Source of the DNA: Cerrena zonata
Lineage: Eukaryota > Basidiomycota > Agaricomycetes > Polyporales > Cerrenaceae
Direction of reading: 5' to 3'
NCBI GenBank assembly: GCA_038087015.1
Contig: JASBNA010000004.1
Span: 124,001-188,000 of the forward strand
DNA: 64,000 bases
Position numbers and translations under genes: made by a program. The notes under the pieces were generated by a model. The model ran no database searches and had not been told where the DNA came from. It worked only from the letters and a program-made list of their open reading frames with translations. Positions 11,331 through 24,123 of the stretch are shown here, in pieces; the first letter of the stretch is position 1, and each line of letters begins with the position of its first letter.

Positions 11331-12925
11331 ACCTGGGCGTAGGGGATCAAACGCTCTCCAACGATCTCGCGATCCTAAGGATAAAGGCTTTTAGCATAAC
11401 AGGGTGAGGAACATGAATTTCCAGAGGATTCTCCTGGTCGACTTCGCGTAGAAGGAAGCTGTGGGGAGGCTACAAAACCTATAGGAGCATAGATTTTGCT
11501 CTCCAGTATCGGAGTACGAGTGGAGGCGGTTCACCGTTAAGAACCCACAGTACCAGCGAATATTACTAGAACGCGAACCTGGTATTTATATATCTCCTTG
11601 TTGGGAAAATGTTGAAATTTTTGATCTCTCGAATTGTAAAAGTGGAGATCAAACATCACCTCATAATGACTACTTGGTGACCAACAACGGAGACCTCGGT
11701 GGTCATTTCCCATCCTATCGTTGTCCGAGAACGCCACCAGATAACAAGGAGAGGGACTTTTAGCGTTCAAAAATAATCACTGCATTTATTTGAGCGGTGT
11801 TAGCATCCACTCAATAGAAATAGAGATTTACAGATACTTACAGTCTATACCGCTTCAAGGGTCTACATCATGACGTCGGTTAGAAAGAGAATTTCAACGA
11901 GCGAGTAGCACCTATACATTCTATGACCTTTCTGCGAACGGGGAAATGAAGAATCCGATATTTCAAGGTTTGGAGCCTGGTTACGTTGTGACAGCGTCAA
12001 AGAGGAGATATCATCAATCTAAACCCGTCCAACCAAGGACAATCAACCTTGAGCCTGACTTCGGCCGGAATGGGTAGGGTCACGTTCTCTACAAATACTC
12101 CTGGCCGGTTGGGTTATATGAAAGGCGGCAATGAAATGTCATGTCAAGAGCTGGACACGATAGGGATGTGTGAGACGAAACGACTGGATTTGCTTACCTC
12201 CATCACAATATACTTCCAGTTCAACCCCGACTGATACCCTATCCCCCACTGGAGGACTCTCAGCGTAACCTGGATGCTCCAAGTGGACAGAAGAACAGAG
12301 GGACGAATTGAATGAAGGTCAAGTTCGGAGCCAACTTAGCCGAGGCATAGTTTGAAGGCAACTTCGAAAACGCTTGAAACAATCATCCTTACGAAAAATC
12401 TGCCAAATTAAGTAGTCATACACGGGTCTGGGTCTTGACAAGTTCTCCTGGCCACTCCATAATTACCTGTCACTGATCCGGCACGGGGTCATGCGGAAGT
12501 CTCCGACAAGTTTGTCCCTCCCTCGTGTTCCAAATTACCAAGGCCCCTAATAGCTCCCCTAATTCTGTATGATCGAATGAGCATCTGCCCAAATAAGGTT
12601 TGCAAACCAGATGCTTTGAGTCTGGCGGTCCCTCGAAGATCAGGGGAATCTGATCGTGAGCCGATGTCGTGGTTCGTCCTTACCAAAGCGAGAGTCTTCT
12701 ATTGCCTCCGAGCACCTCAATGACAGCTGTGCTTCCGCGAACTTGCGAGAGGCGTAGGATACCTACGTTACCTATGGATTATATACAGATATCACGATAC
12801 AGAGAATTTGACCGTCGTGTTGCTAGTAAACCAGGGTTACGAGAGCTATTTCTTTAGAAGTCTTCGTCTGCCATTTTGCTTTTTCCGTCCTTGGCTACCA
12901 TTCCTACGACGTCCGGGCTGATAGA

Positions 12926-14019
12926 GTGCCATGTACGTACAACTTTGGGGTGGGAGACAGCTACTTTAAATCCCTGGAATCCTCTCCAGAGGCTAATTCA
13001 AGAATGGCTGCTCAAGTGACAGGTCTACTTAGCAAGATTTGGGAAGACACGTTTACACTGAATCATCAGCTGTTGCCATCTAGAGCTTGTATAGAAGAGC
13101 TGTCGATGGCGCGATAATCATGCTCCTTAGAACGCGCATTCAGTGAGGCATTCGAGAAACCGTCGACCTCAGGCCTACAAGCCCCACGTAGGACGGGAGA
13201 TACCATCAGCCGCAGAAACAGGACACGAACTCGGGGAATCTTGAACCCCAATGGACCAGAAAGACGATCACTGCACCCAGATAGTGGAGTCGAGTTGCAG
13301 TCTTGTAAGGCAAGACGAAGGCCAGACAAGCCAACTCTGTATGATTAAGCTTCTAAGTATGCAGAATCGGTACCGGCGTCCCTCTCGTAAACGCCGAAGA
13401 AGTTGTATGGTCCGGAGATTGCACCCATAGGGTTTTTTCATGGACTGGATGCCGGGCTCGTAACTGGCTCTAACACCTTCGGCGCACACCGGAGCGGCAG
13501 GGCCAGTAATAAGTGGGACTGTCGGACAGATAGCGGAACAGATTGCCATTCGCAGGGAACATGGAAACATTTGTCGACCATGGACCTGTCAACCGCCGAC
13601 AGAGTCCGCAGCAGTTGCTAGTTCAAGACGGGTGTGTCGGAGGAAAGATAATTTTTCCAGCAGGTTGAGGACTTCGTACATTGACCCAATTGTTCACGAG
13701 ATCGAGGGGATGCCAATAATAGCAAGGAGGGTGGAAGAAGCTGTCGAGAGGTTCCAGTTATCGAAGCTAGACTTTCCTCAAGAAGCATGCAGATGGTTTG
13801 AGCATAACAGGACAGAGGTACAGTCTCGAAGCGGATAAACGTTCTTGCGAACGTACTGAAGGTATTACACGAACGTGTTCCCATACACGCGATTTTGGAT
13901 GCCCTCGAACACGCTATCCTCATATAAAACGATCAATGGTGAAGGAGAATATCTTCGCGGCTGACATTGCTGACCGAAATTCTAAGCTAGCGGAGCTTGC
14001 CGGTAAAGCCGACGAATGA
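12926..14019 (+). other. Open but disrupted coding-like stretches
   Basis: Several plus-strand open pieces lie in series: residues with GLLSKIWEDTF at about 13020, one with DPIVHEIEGMPIIARRVEEAVERFQ at about 13680-13770, and one with VKENIFAADIADRNSKLAELAGKADE at about 13940-14019. They are separated by stops and do not splice into one frame. They could be remains of one helical protein. No family is assigned. Confidence 0.2.
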
Positions 14020-15296
14020 GGAAGGTCTTGGGAAGAACGAGAGAAGGTGATTTGAACTGTTGTAGGTGACGAGATAACAATGGCTATAACTATTTTGGAA
14101 GAGATCTCTCAGCACGTCGTGAGATGATCAGCCTCTATTCGTACCACTGACAGTTGGGTAGGTGGGGTTACAGAGCGTCATCCTATACCACAGAATAGCG
14201 CAGAACTGCGGATTGGCCGTCGAGTGAAGATGCAGCCAAGTCGAGCGGTATGAAATGGCCCAAGTATCTGGCAACGTCGACAAGTGCAAAAGCTGCTCTG
14301 TTTGTCGAGCTGTATAGACCACAAGACCACAAGATCGACCTGACAGTCGGGATGGGGCCGGTGGTGATTTGAAGGTGTTAGCAGGCGGCAAAGTTTGTCA
14401 TAACGCAGGCGTGTCTAAGGTTTGTCCTTGCATTATGGCTATCGTGTAGTTCCTAGAGAGAATGCCGGTTGCGAGAACAAGCTATAAGATATGGATTGAA
14501 CACTAGCAGCCGGTGCTACAACAAGACTCTCGCGTGTCTCGGGACCGGTGTGCTGAGTAACGGAGCTGTGAGAAAAAGGAGGGGAGGGGATTGAATGAAG
14601 GTGATAATTGAATTGAATGACGAGACCATACCAACGCAAGAGGGAAATCCTACCAAATCATCTAGACGGCACGCAAAAATCTCGGGCTTCTGGCTACACG
14701 CGCGTGGCCTATCATCGGAGGGGTTCCGCATGAGCCCCACCAAGGTTTAATCGGAGGTAAGTTCGCAGATTCCCGTTTCATATGTAGACCGAGGGGGATG
14801 CGCTGTGGCAGAATCGAGCGTCGACATTGAGCCTTGTAGCGTGTTCGCAGTCAAAGTTTGCGGGCTCGGCTGGGGGCAATCACGCTCAAGATGGATGTGC
14901 CACATATGGTAACCTAGTTCAGGCGGAGGCGGTTTCCACGTAGACGGCTCTGAATAGTGGATCATGGACACTTCGAGCAGGTGTCCAAATGGATGCTAAC
15001 CGCAAATCAGTTACAGGAAGGACCTGACATGAAACTCTGGGAATAGGCCGGGGGTTGGGTGAGGAAAACGTTATGATTTGTCACAGAGACCTCCCTGCTT
15101 CCGAGTCCTGGCAGATCTCCATCGTTGGCGTCTGTTAAAGATCCCCCAGCCGTACCCGTGGGCATGAGATTCGTTTCGTTCTGGGTTCCCGACTTCCTTC
15201 TCGCGTGGACTTCATATCTATCCAACGACTCTTCAACTCCCCATGCTCTGACTCTTCCACTCTCGTTCCTCCCATAGTTTCCATCACCACCACGAC

Positions 15297-18200
15297 ATGG
15301 TCACCGCCTTGCACGGTGACCTCTATACCCCATTCCCCCACTCCCAAATCATCGAAGAGGGCTTCCAGTCGAGCGAGGAAGGTTCTGATCTCCATTCGCC
15401 TATATTTGAGGTGCCGTATCCTCAGGATGGTGCGTTCGTCTTATCTAACCCTCGCAACCACTCAGTATTCACATGGGGACGCCCTACGACAAAAAAGCCC
15501 GATATCACCTTGGTCACCTCTCCGTTCCCGACGTTACCACTTCGCCCTATCCTCCTCCTCCCTTTAACGCGCGTTACGATCTGAGCGTACAGATTCCAGA
15601 CAGTCATCTCTTGGAGACACTACAGGATCCGAATTCAGTTGCTGTTCGACAACACTTACTACCGCAACCGTCGCATTCTGACTATGGCCTTCAACAACAG
15701 GCCGTGCTCAATTTGGGTCAAACTGGCCGTTCAATGTTGTCTAGCCTGAGTCCTTCTGAGGATTTTGCTTTCAATTTACCCCAAAGTAGTCTCTCGGGGC
15801 CGCAACTCAGTCTCTCGCAGGAACCGTTCCCCTCAGCATCATCTCGAGCTAAATTGACTATACCGTCACCTGAACTTAACCAGCAACAGCCGACTTCTGC
15901 GAAATCGAAAGCAGCTTCTACGACGTCAGGCGGCAGTGCTACTTCTTCGCGGCAACCCCGTCGGGAGGCTTCTACTACTGTAATTGCTTGTCGACAATGG
16001 TAAGTCATTCCACCAGTTCGAAGACTACTAGTACCGTTCAACTAATTGTTAACTCCGTTCCTTAATTTGTTGCAGTCGTGCTCGCAAGATTCGTTGCGAC
16101 TCCACTCGTCCCGTTTGTAACAACTGTACTCGTCGCAATAATGAGTGCGAGTACGATGCGGTTCCAAAACGGCGGGGTCCTGATAAGCGACCTGGTACTC
16201 GGCAACGTTCTTGCAAGAAGCGTCCTCTGGATGATGAAGCTGCCGGACCTCAGGCGAAGAAAAAGCGCAAGATGTCTGGTGACCATGAGGGAAGTCTGAT
16301 TTCTTTCGATGTCAAGGAGAATGTTACGGGCGATACCAAGAGATCGCTGCCTATACGATTGAATCCGGATGACACAACTGGCTTGCAACTGGCACAACGG
16401 GCTCATCTTGACTTCGAGACTCGACAACTCGCACCCGACGCAATATACCCAAAAGTGAGTTTCATTTGTCGCATTGTACTACTCTGAGGGGTATCGTCCA
16501 TTCGGTATTTATTGGGTACTCCTAGGAGGACCATTGGCCATCCATTCGACGCTGCCCAGTCTACATTGACTCACTGGGCCCTACACTCAATAAGTCTTTC
16601 ACACGACCCATAGACGTGAACATGAATCGACACGGAGAGCACGAACGTCAGGACGTCATACCCCTTTCCCCAACATTTCTCTACACTCGCCAAACTTGGT
16701 GGGACGATCTCCTTAATACATATGCTCCAACTCCTGAACAATCGTAAGCCTCTTCGCCTGAATCGATTATAGTTTGTCTTACGCTCTACGTGTCTAGCAT
16801 GAATGATATCCTGGCCGACCTTAGTGCATTGTGTGTATTTAGTAGATCTTGGTAATGTAACTCAACTGAACATTTATATTTAACAGACTCAACAGCAGCA
16901 GTTACTGGTTGTTCTTCATTAACCCGGCGGTATTCTTCGACGATATACAAGATGATCATCGCCGAAGTCAAATGCAACCATCTCTTGTACTCTCGGCTCT
17001 TGCGCTTGCAACCTTGATGAAATCCAGTGAAATTGAGCATAGCACAGCTGGTCGCACTCGTGCTCTATACCTCCGAGATATGGCTCAGGCCACACTTGAA
17101 GAAGCCTGTACCGCTCAGTCCGTGGATTTTACTCTTGCTGAAGCTGCTCTGGTAAGTATCTCATCTTCTTAGCAATTCCCTTGCGATTTCTCAATCCACC
17201 CATAGATCTTAGCTCTCTTCGAGTCTTCTTCTCATCCGAAGTACTCGTCCGAACGTGCCAAGAATGCTCTTGAGTTCATGGACCGGATTATCATGACCCT
17301 TTCGCTCACTTTCACCGATACTCACGATCCAGACGTATCTCGCTATGCTCCTCATGGCGTCCCCATGGTGCACATTCCGCAGCCTCTGAATAAAACTTGT
17401 CAGTGCCTGGATCCGTCTACAAACCTGGAGCTGCAATCTGGCTTCTCGTTTACTTTCAACCCACCCTGGGGTACGGACTGGACGCTCGAAGAAATCCGGA
17501 GAGAAGAGTGTCGCCGAATATGTTGGAGTGCTCTGACCCTTGTTTCGAGTCACACTTCGCAATGCGCGGCGTTCCATGAAGAACCATTACAGTTGCAGCT
17601 CGCGGAACCCTCTAACGTGCGTTTTGTTACGAAGTAAACTCTAATCTGTAAAGCATATCCGCTGATCGTTCTATCACCGCCTCTATTACTCTTCTAGTAT
17701 GCTTTGCTATTTCCAGGGGAGGTACATGAGCGCTCCGTCCCTAATCAGATTCCAGGTCAATCACCGAAGGATTCCATTTGGGCGTTGTACTGTCGGAGCA
17801 TGCTTCTGTGGAACAGTTGTATGCGCCAACGTGACGACTCATGGTCTACTGAGGAACGCGCAAATTTTGCGGTTAATGCCTGGCAGGAAATACAAGCTGT
17901 TCAAGAAGCTCTGGATTATCACACATGTAATCTTGAGACAGCTTTGATATACGTGTGTCGTGAATACCTGTACAAGTAAGTCATGTCCGTCTGTCTTTAT
18001 TGTACACGCTTGACAATCGGGCTTATCTAACTTCCCGATAGCACTCGAATGACCATCACGTACGAACTTCGTCGGTTAGTTGGCCTTTTCATCGTGTGGA
18101 AGGCGTGTTCCATAGCTCATATGCTTTAGTAGCCTCTCCGATCTTGATAGTGTCATTGGTAGTGTCTTCAATCGGCGACAGGCGCAGGAGTGGCGTACGT

Positions 18201-18710
18201 TCGTCCTAGATCCCTTCATGCCGTTGTCTATTTCTAACCTATCGGATTTCTATTCGCCGTATAGTCCATTACCAGGACCAAATTGCTACTCGAGTGAAAG
18301 CATCTGTCCTTCAGCTCGGACAGGCACCCAGTGGACACTTGTTGTCCAAAAGGCCCTTTCAGACTACTTGGTTTGCGAGCCAAGTCGCCATTTGTCTAGC
18401 CCTGTGGAACTACGACCAACGTTTAATCAATGCTTTGGACCTAGCCAAGAGTTTCCTTATTCCATTGGATGCATTAAACGCCTTGTGGCCTTCGCCGGGT
18501 ACGTACGAACACATCCCCTTATCTGACGTTTTCTCATGTTCGTGAATGTGCCATATAGTGCAAAGGCATCGCCGTGATGAGCTTCGTGTTCAGGTCGAGC
18601 ATGCTTGCCGTGCAGCCAATGTGACACCTCCACTTGATCCCCATCTCACACTACCACCTCTCCTTCAAGAATCCTTCCGACTTCCGCCGCCTGCTACACC
18701 GTCTCCCTAA
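15297..18710 (+). CDS. Zn2Cys6 transcription factor with fungal-specific TF domain
   Basis: Twelve exons (15297-15415, 15466-15999, 16076-16454, 16526-16743, 16798-16830, 16887-17151, 17206-17616, 17698-17975, 18042-18074, 18130-18194, 18265-18498, 18559-18710) join without a phase error into 906 residues. Residues 1-210 are disordered and rich in Pro, Ser and Gln. The zinc cluster, about residues 214-242, has the spacing Cx2Cx6Cx6Cx2Cx6C, with IACRQC before and RARKIRCDS after an intron. A basic tail (KKKRK) looks like a nuclear localisation signal. The rest resembles the fungal transcription factor domain: FLYTRQTWWDDLL, LLNSSSYWLFFINP, ECRRICWSAL. The protein is expected to bind CGG-containing DNA in the nucleus. 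Target genes cannot be told from sequence. Confidence 0.9.
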
Positions 18711-19398
18711 ATCTCGTCTACTCTATGATATCCCCTATCTTTGGTCCCTCGCTCCCACCACATATACCGACACTCCTTCCTAACATTTATTGCATTTCTT
18801 TCCTCTTTGGTTCATGGTGCGCGATACTGGTGTATTCGTATGTATATCCCCGGATTTACCTTTCATCTTATTTGTCTCCGTGCTTGTTTCATCTCGTCTC
18901 TTACACTTTGCATCTATAAACTCAACCTCCGTACTTGATCGCATTCATCTCTTCTCCACGGGATGCTCACAAGTTCACCTGGATCACTTACCCTCTCTCT
19001 GGAATGATTAATTGTAATCTCTCGCCCTGCCCATTTGTATCACATACCCTCTTTTTCTCTTTGCATTTGATGACACGCATATATCATTTTCATCTCATCC
19101 CCGATAGACACCGCTCGAAAGACTTTGCTTTCTCACCTATGATACATGTCAAGAAGACACCGGTGAGAGGGAGGCAACGCTAACTCTATTGTTATTCGAG
19201 GTATGGTAACAGCTTACGACATAATATACGCAAGATGCCCCGCTAGTACAACCGAGAAAGAATAGCAGATGTCATTTCATCATACTCCAAGGATCATCAG
19301 CTTGAGCACATCGCGATCGAAGTACACACAAACTCAAGCTTCTATGGACGAGCCACTATCATGAGATTCATCTCCACGAGTAGAAGGTTTCCTAAGGT
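18711..19398. other. Intergenic, pyrimidine-rich 3' flank
   Basis: About 690 bp lies between convergent genes. The first 400 bp are strongly CT-rich on the plus strand, as is common in fungal 3' untranslated regions. I see no gene here. Confidence 0.5.
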
Positions 19399-21093
19399 TT
19401 ACTCCACGTTCCCGACCGTAAGCATCTCCTCTACTTCACTCCTCCATGATTTCAGCTCTCCACCCCATCCTCCAATCCGCCTTCGCTTGCCGCCAATCCA
19501 TACGTTATCTGTGCGATACGCCTCCGATTGCCTTTTTCTAACTTTCCAGTGCTGGCTCAAGCACCACCATAAGATGCCATTCGAAGAACAGACGTCTCGG
19601 AAGGACTCTCCACAGCCTGGAGAACATGGTGGAACAATGCGGAGGAGTCGAAGTACGGTGCGGAGGAAAAGCCGAGGGAAGTAGAGGACGAGTGGGGGAT
19701 CAAGCCCTGTGGTACGCAAAAGAATTAGAATACGTGACATTAGATAGGGGGTTGTTCCTTAAGTTGCGTGGTTGGAAATTAGAAAGCATGAGTGTGAGCA
19801 TGCAGGAAAGACTCGTGCTATGATAGGAACATGAAAGCGAAGTAAACGTAAATCATGATGGAACGTAACGTCCAAGTCAATGTGTCGAACAGCTGTTAAT
19901 TCATTTCGCCGCCAACTCCCGAAGAACACGTAACATTTCGAACCGTTTGGAACGAACATAGAATGAGAAGATGTATAGAAAATAATAGACCGGCGGTGAG
20001 ATATCCATCTTCCGTGCCCGGAATCTGAATTGTTAGAGAATATCCGACCAATACAAGATAAGAAAGAAACTGCCACACGAACCCGCTACAATATGCATTG
20101 AGGATCATCCCCTCATCTCGAGAACAGAACGTGAGGCAGTTTAAAACCCAGCCTTCAAGTAAGGGTCAACTAGCTCACGCCTTGCTTCCACGCCGCAGCA
20201 AGTTCGTGACCCCGCCCTTCAATTCGTCTTCGTTTCCCACCAAGGTCTCCATCGACCCGGAAACGTTCCGATTCACTCTTCGTACACGCCAATGTGCCTT
20301 CATGCCACACCAAAACAACTCTCGGTATTGAATGACGCTTGACGAAAGGGCTTGTGACAGCCTGGGACACACGAGACTTCTCGGACCATGGTACTCATGA
20401 AGATCCAGAGACACATACGGAAGTAGTAAAGTAGCAAGGGAGGTTCGAGCCCGTTGAAGGAATAAATCGTTAAGTAGGGGGTGCAATGAAATAAGAAGAC
20501 AGTCAAGTGACAATCATTCAGAATGCGAACCAAAAATAAAGCAGACAAATGACTATCGGAAAACGACACAATCGAAGAGCGATCAAAATACAAGCGAAAT
20601 AAAAACAGCACTTACATATTACGTCCGTTGCTTCGTCGTCGACCATCGTACCAAGACGCGTGTGGTAATTCCCATCAACGATCCAAGTTTTATTTTGACC
20701 GATTGCTGCGAGCACCTTTGCACGGAACTCAGGAAGCGGTGTCACCACCCATCCTGGCTGCCAAAGAACTTGGTCCAAAGAGATGAGCTCGGCACCCAAA
20801 AGGCGTGCCAGCTCTGCTCCAAGGGTGCTCTAACAATATCCATCGGACATTCGGCAACATAATCATGAGACCACATGGCCTAAATACTAACCTTACCGGC
20901 ACCTGAATGTAGAATGAAAACATTAACCTCGAAACGTAAAAAGAACAGAGAGAACGGTCATCTTGGAAGGCTGAACTTAGAAAGGATGCATACCACTATT
21001 TCCAACCAGATGTATCCTATAATTTCCATATCCGTCGCCTCGCAAAGCAGGGATGGAGACGGTACTGATATGATCCGTGGATGGTGCACTCAT
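19399..21093 (-). CDS. P-loop kinase, adenylate kinase/FlaR (topology modulation)-like
   Basis: Four minus-strand exons, 20994-21093, 20892-20902 (11 nt), 20616-20829 and 19399-19706, give 633 nt and 210 residues with all phases closed. The Walker A loop reads GNSGAGKST and is split over three exons, the 11-nt exon encoding the AGK core. Further motifs are GAELISLDQVLWQPGW, TWIVDGNYHTRLG and a C-terminal DVIWLDPPLVLYFPRLFLR with a downstream ILWWC. This order matches small P-loop kinases of the adenylate kinase/FlaR type, which phosphorylate a small, usually unknown, substrate. The last intron is about 910 nt, very long for this window, because it contains a dead second copy of the terminal exon. 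The microexon is short but its GT..AG borders and phase fit exactly. Confidence 0.82.
20170..20451 (-). pseudogene. Degenerate duplicate of the terminal exon of the P-loop kinase gene
   Basis: Inside the last intron, the minus strand has a diverged copy of exon 4. GLEPPLLLYYFRM matches GLDPPLVLYFPRL of the used exon, CVPGCHKPFRQ matches CSPGCGESFRD, LFWCGMKAHWRVRR matches ILWWCLSQHWKVRK, and GGKRRRIEGRGHEL matches GGKRRRIGGWGGEL. The matches fall in different reading frames, so there are frameshifts. The bases before the homologous start are CG (20452-20453) where the working copy has the acceptor AG. So it should not be spliced in. Confidence 0.78.
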
Positions 21094-22529
21094 TTCGCCC
21101 AATATTACCCTACTGTGCAGAAAGAAGACGGTGGTCCACTCGAAGGAGCAAGACAACGTGTTGAAATGACATTACCGAACACTTATAATGTAGGACATGA
21201 CTCAGTGCCGCGTGAAGTCGGTGCCGACGTGGCTGTCAATAACCTGTTAATAATAAGCGTCAAACTGCTCCTCAATTCTGTGCTTACTTAGGTTTCCGGT
21301 TTCAAGAACCGGATATGCTTGTCGGTATCGTTGCTTACCATTGAGAAAAGATGTCTACATGTTCCGGAGTGTTCGGTCAATATGGTCACCTTGCCAAACA
21401 CTGATCCCGCGCATGTACATAGTACAAATGATTCAAACTACGATTCAGGGGGCGCCACTCATGGTGTCGAGTCTCAGCGTCAAGCTCAGGTGGGGAAACT
21501 GAAGAGCGTGTAGGGAGCAACGAAGATCCAGCGAGACTCTTCATACACATTCACAGCGAGTCCGGCAGATGGATTGCCGCTGTCTGATTAGGTTGTCAAC
21601 GGACTGCATGCAGACTACATAGGTGAGCATGCCATAAGGAGATAAATGTCGTGGCACGTACAGAGAGGTCTGGGGATCACTGCAGATGAAAAAACTCAAT
21701 GTTTCAGACTGGCTTGAAGATACAAGAATAATGTAATCGGTCACTATAGCTAGAGCGGCCTGATAATTTTCAAAGTCAGCGGTTTAAATATAACCCCAAA
21801 GGGGGATATGGAAACCATAGACAAATAGTAAGTTCCAAAAGATGCATCACATCGAGACAAGCACGCGCCGCTGTAAGTCAACGTCATGTCAGAATGGAAT
21901 GGACCCACAAATGCAAAGCAACCGCAAGAAGCAACCATTTTAAGCAAACTAGGCGCTAGGTTCATTCTGTCCCTGGAGCCAAGTATTGCCGTGAGTGAGT
22001 GAAAAATGGAAACAAGACCTCGGCACACTCTCGAACACCATACGAGGAGTTCAAGGTCCACACCTATTCCGGACTTTAATGCCTTTGAAATCCGACCGGG
22101 GAATGGACGGGTGCGATATGCCCTGAGACACATCCAGCTGGCGGCCAAGGAGGGAAGAGATGTGACACAAATTATATAGGTAATCTGGTAGTCTAGATAG
22201 GTGACAGACAGAGATCCTCGTTAGAATAGAAGAGCGGGCCAATAGGTCAGAACAATCTACAAGAAAATGTTACAACAGAAGAGACTGCATTTCAAACTGT
22301 TATTCTTTGGTCAACGACAAGGGATTTTGAAACGATGTGTGCGTGGGAGGAGAGTACAAGGAAATGGTTGTACAACGAGCCGTGATGGAAGTTGGCTGTG
22401 GGATAGGAGATGTTGGTACCGTCGTTCGAAAGTGGCGTTGCGGAAAATGTAGGGTGCCACTACAATAGCGACGAGCTGATTAATACTAGAAATACTGTGG
22501 TAGAATGGAGGGTCATTAGGTGATTAGGA
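21094..22529. other. Intergenic, no supported gene
   Basis: About 1.4 kb lies between the start of the P-loop kinase gene and the end of the DUF6593 gene. Open frames are present on both strands, but none has splice support or recognisable motifs. Confidence 0.45.
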
Positions 22530-23425
22530 TTATGCGATTAGGGTAGAAGGCGAGTTGCGGTCGAAGTGGGAATGGGAATGGCGCATGTTCTGTTCACGGT
22601 CGAGGATCGCGAGACGAAGACCATCCGCTGGCAAATTATGATGAGTTCGGGACAATCGCCGTGTTACGTTTCTTGGGGTGACTACAAGTTGTGTATGGCC
22701 ATATGACGCATGATGGTCAATGAGGCAAGTAACTCTAAGAAAGAGTGGAGCGGATATAAGTCAAAAGTTCTGACTACAAAAACAAATAGAACATACCGCC
22801 AGCGAGATGTGCGTAGTTCTCCTCAATGGTAAGGGAACAACCCGAAGAATTGGGATAGTGAGGTTCACCGGCAGGTTTCAAGCTGTAAACGGCTACTTCA
22901 TAACCGCTCGAGTTGACGCACTATTAGTCATAAAAAACAAGAGATCAGTCGTGAGGGATAAACGAGATGGGTGCTCTACACACCTGCCATTCTGTGTCGC
23001 CACCAGGGCGATGCGTCCAGCGATACTCCTGTTCATCGTGTGCGATGAATTTACGGACCTTCGGGCTACGAGGGGAGCAAAGATTAGATAAGCTCAATAC
23101 ACATAGATAATTAGCAAACTTACTTGCGACCAACTCGGGAAAGATATTGCTCCATGTTAACAGCGGGTCCAGTTTTGATTCTTACGGTTCCAAGGGTGGG
23201 ACCCGCACCAAAAGTAAGACATGCGACTGGTACACGGAGATCGTTACGGCTTGACGCTGAAGGCGAAGAGAGATCGTAGACCATAAGTGTAGTATTGGCA
23301 GCATCATCTGCAGATGTTTTGCGGAGAGAGAAACGCATGCGATTATAGAGGTCATTGAATTCGGAGTTTTCAATGTCTCCGGATTGATCCTCGAGGAAGA
23401 AGGGCATGCCGAATAACGTTGACAT
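22530..23425 (-). CDS. DUF6593-type protein
   Basis: Four minus-strand exons, 23124-23425, 22984-23065, 22797-22920 and 22530-22681, give 219 residues with closed phases. The first exon begins MSTLFGMPFFLED. The middle contains the pattern DEQEYRWTHRPGGDTEWQ, then GYEVAVYSLKPAG and a segment ending TIEENYAHLAG. An EYRW(T/K) strand, a Trp near the end of the next strand, and a beta-rich arrangement are what I know of DUF6593, a basidiomycete-expanded family of unknown function. The C-terminal 50 residues are basic and His-rich. No signal peptide or membrane segment is seen. Confidence 0.75.
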
Positions 23426-24094
23426 TGTTGGCGAGCGGGAGTATGCAAAGGTTAACTGTTGAGAGAGAACGGAAAAGAACGATGGGGTGTTTAGCAAAAG
23501 AGTGAGGTGATTTAAGTATACGACTGGGCGGGTCCGTGACGGTTATCGATTTGAATAAGACTGCAAAGGGCGAAACACGGTGGAGATATTATGAAAAAGG
23601 AAATGAGGATGACGGAAGTGAGTATGTCGCTCAAGGGTGTCGTGTGGTTCTTGAGATGCGATGAGAGTGAGATGAAGCCATGTTTGAGCAAAGGAGCGGG
23701 CTATTTCAATGTCTGGGCCAGACGATGTCAAAATCTGGCTGATTCCAGGGGCGGCGCTAGGCCCAGGAAGGACATATGGTAGCACTGCTGTCCATGGCAC
23801 AGCAACTGATTTTGCCGTTCACCCTCGCTTGTTTGCCGCAGGTTGTTGGCCGCCCTCTTCGCCTACCACCGACGCCCCTTGCCTTCTTGGGCCACTCTTC
23901 CTTCCGTAATCGGTCTTAGCGGCCATAAATCCCGCCCGTCTCATGCGTTCTTCCAAGTAATTTCCAAGTCTAATCCATCTCCGAGATATAGCAACGCTTC
24001 CTTCGCCCTTTACGACTCCTCTTCAACTCTATAACGAGTACCACTACAGCGTCGGGACGGGAAATATCCTCAGGCTACACAACATGCGCGTTTC

Positions 24095-24123
24095 GTTACC
24101 ATCGATAACTCATCGATGGTAAC
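24095..24123. repeat. Perfect 12-bp inverted repeat with 5-base spacer
   Basis: GTTACCATCGAT, then five bases, then ATCGATGGTAAC. It could form a hairpin or be a palindromic protein-binding site. No other copy was noticed in the window. Confidence 0.85.

Larger units (their letters stand above)
9360..15296. other. Gene-poor region with decayed fragments
   Basis: About 5.9 kb lies between the LAMTOR1-like gene and the first Zn2Cys6 factor. I could not build any multi-exon model with closed phases. Fragments look like old coding sequence broken by stops: a C2-like piece at about 11065-11330 (-) and short open stretches at about 12930-14020 (+). The region looks like accessory, decaying sequence. 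I see no terminal repeats and no transposase or reverse transcriptase motifs. Confidence 0.45.

Noticed and set aside
20170..20451. Use of the inner copy of the terminal exon as the real end of the P-loop kinase
   Set aside because: It lacks the acceptor AG and carries frameshifts, while the outer copy closes phase perfectly.
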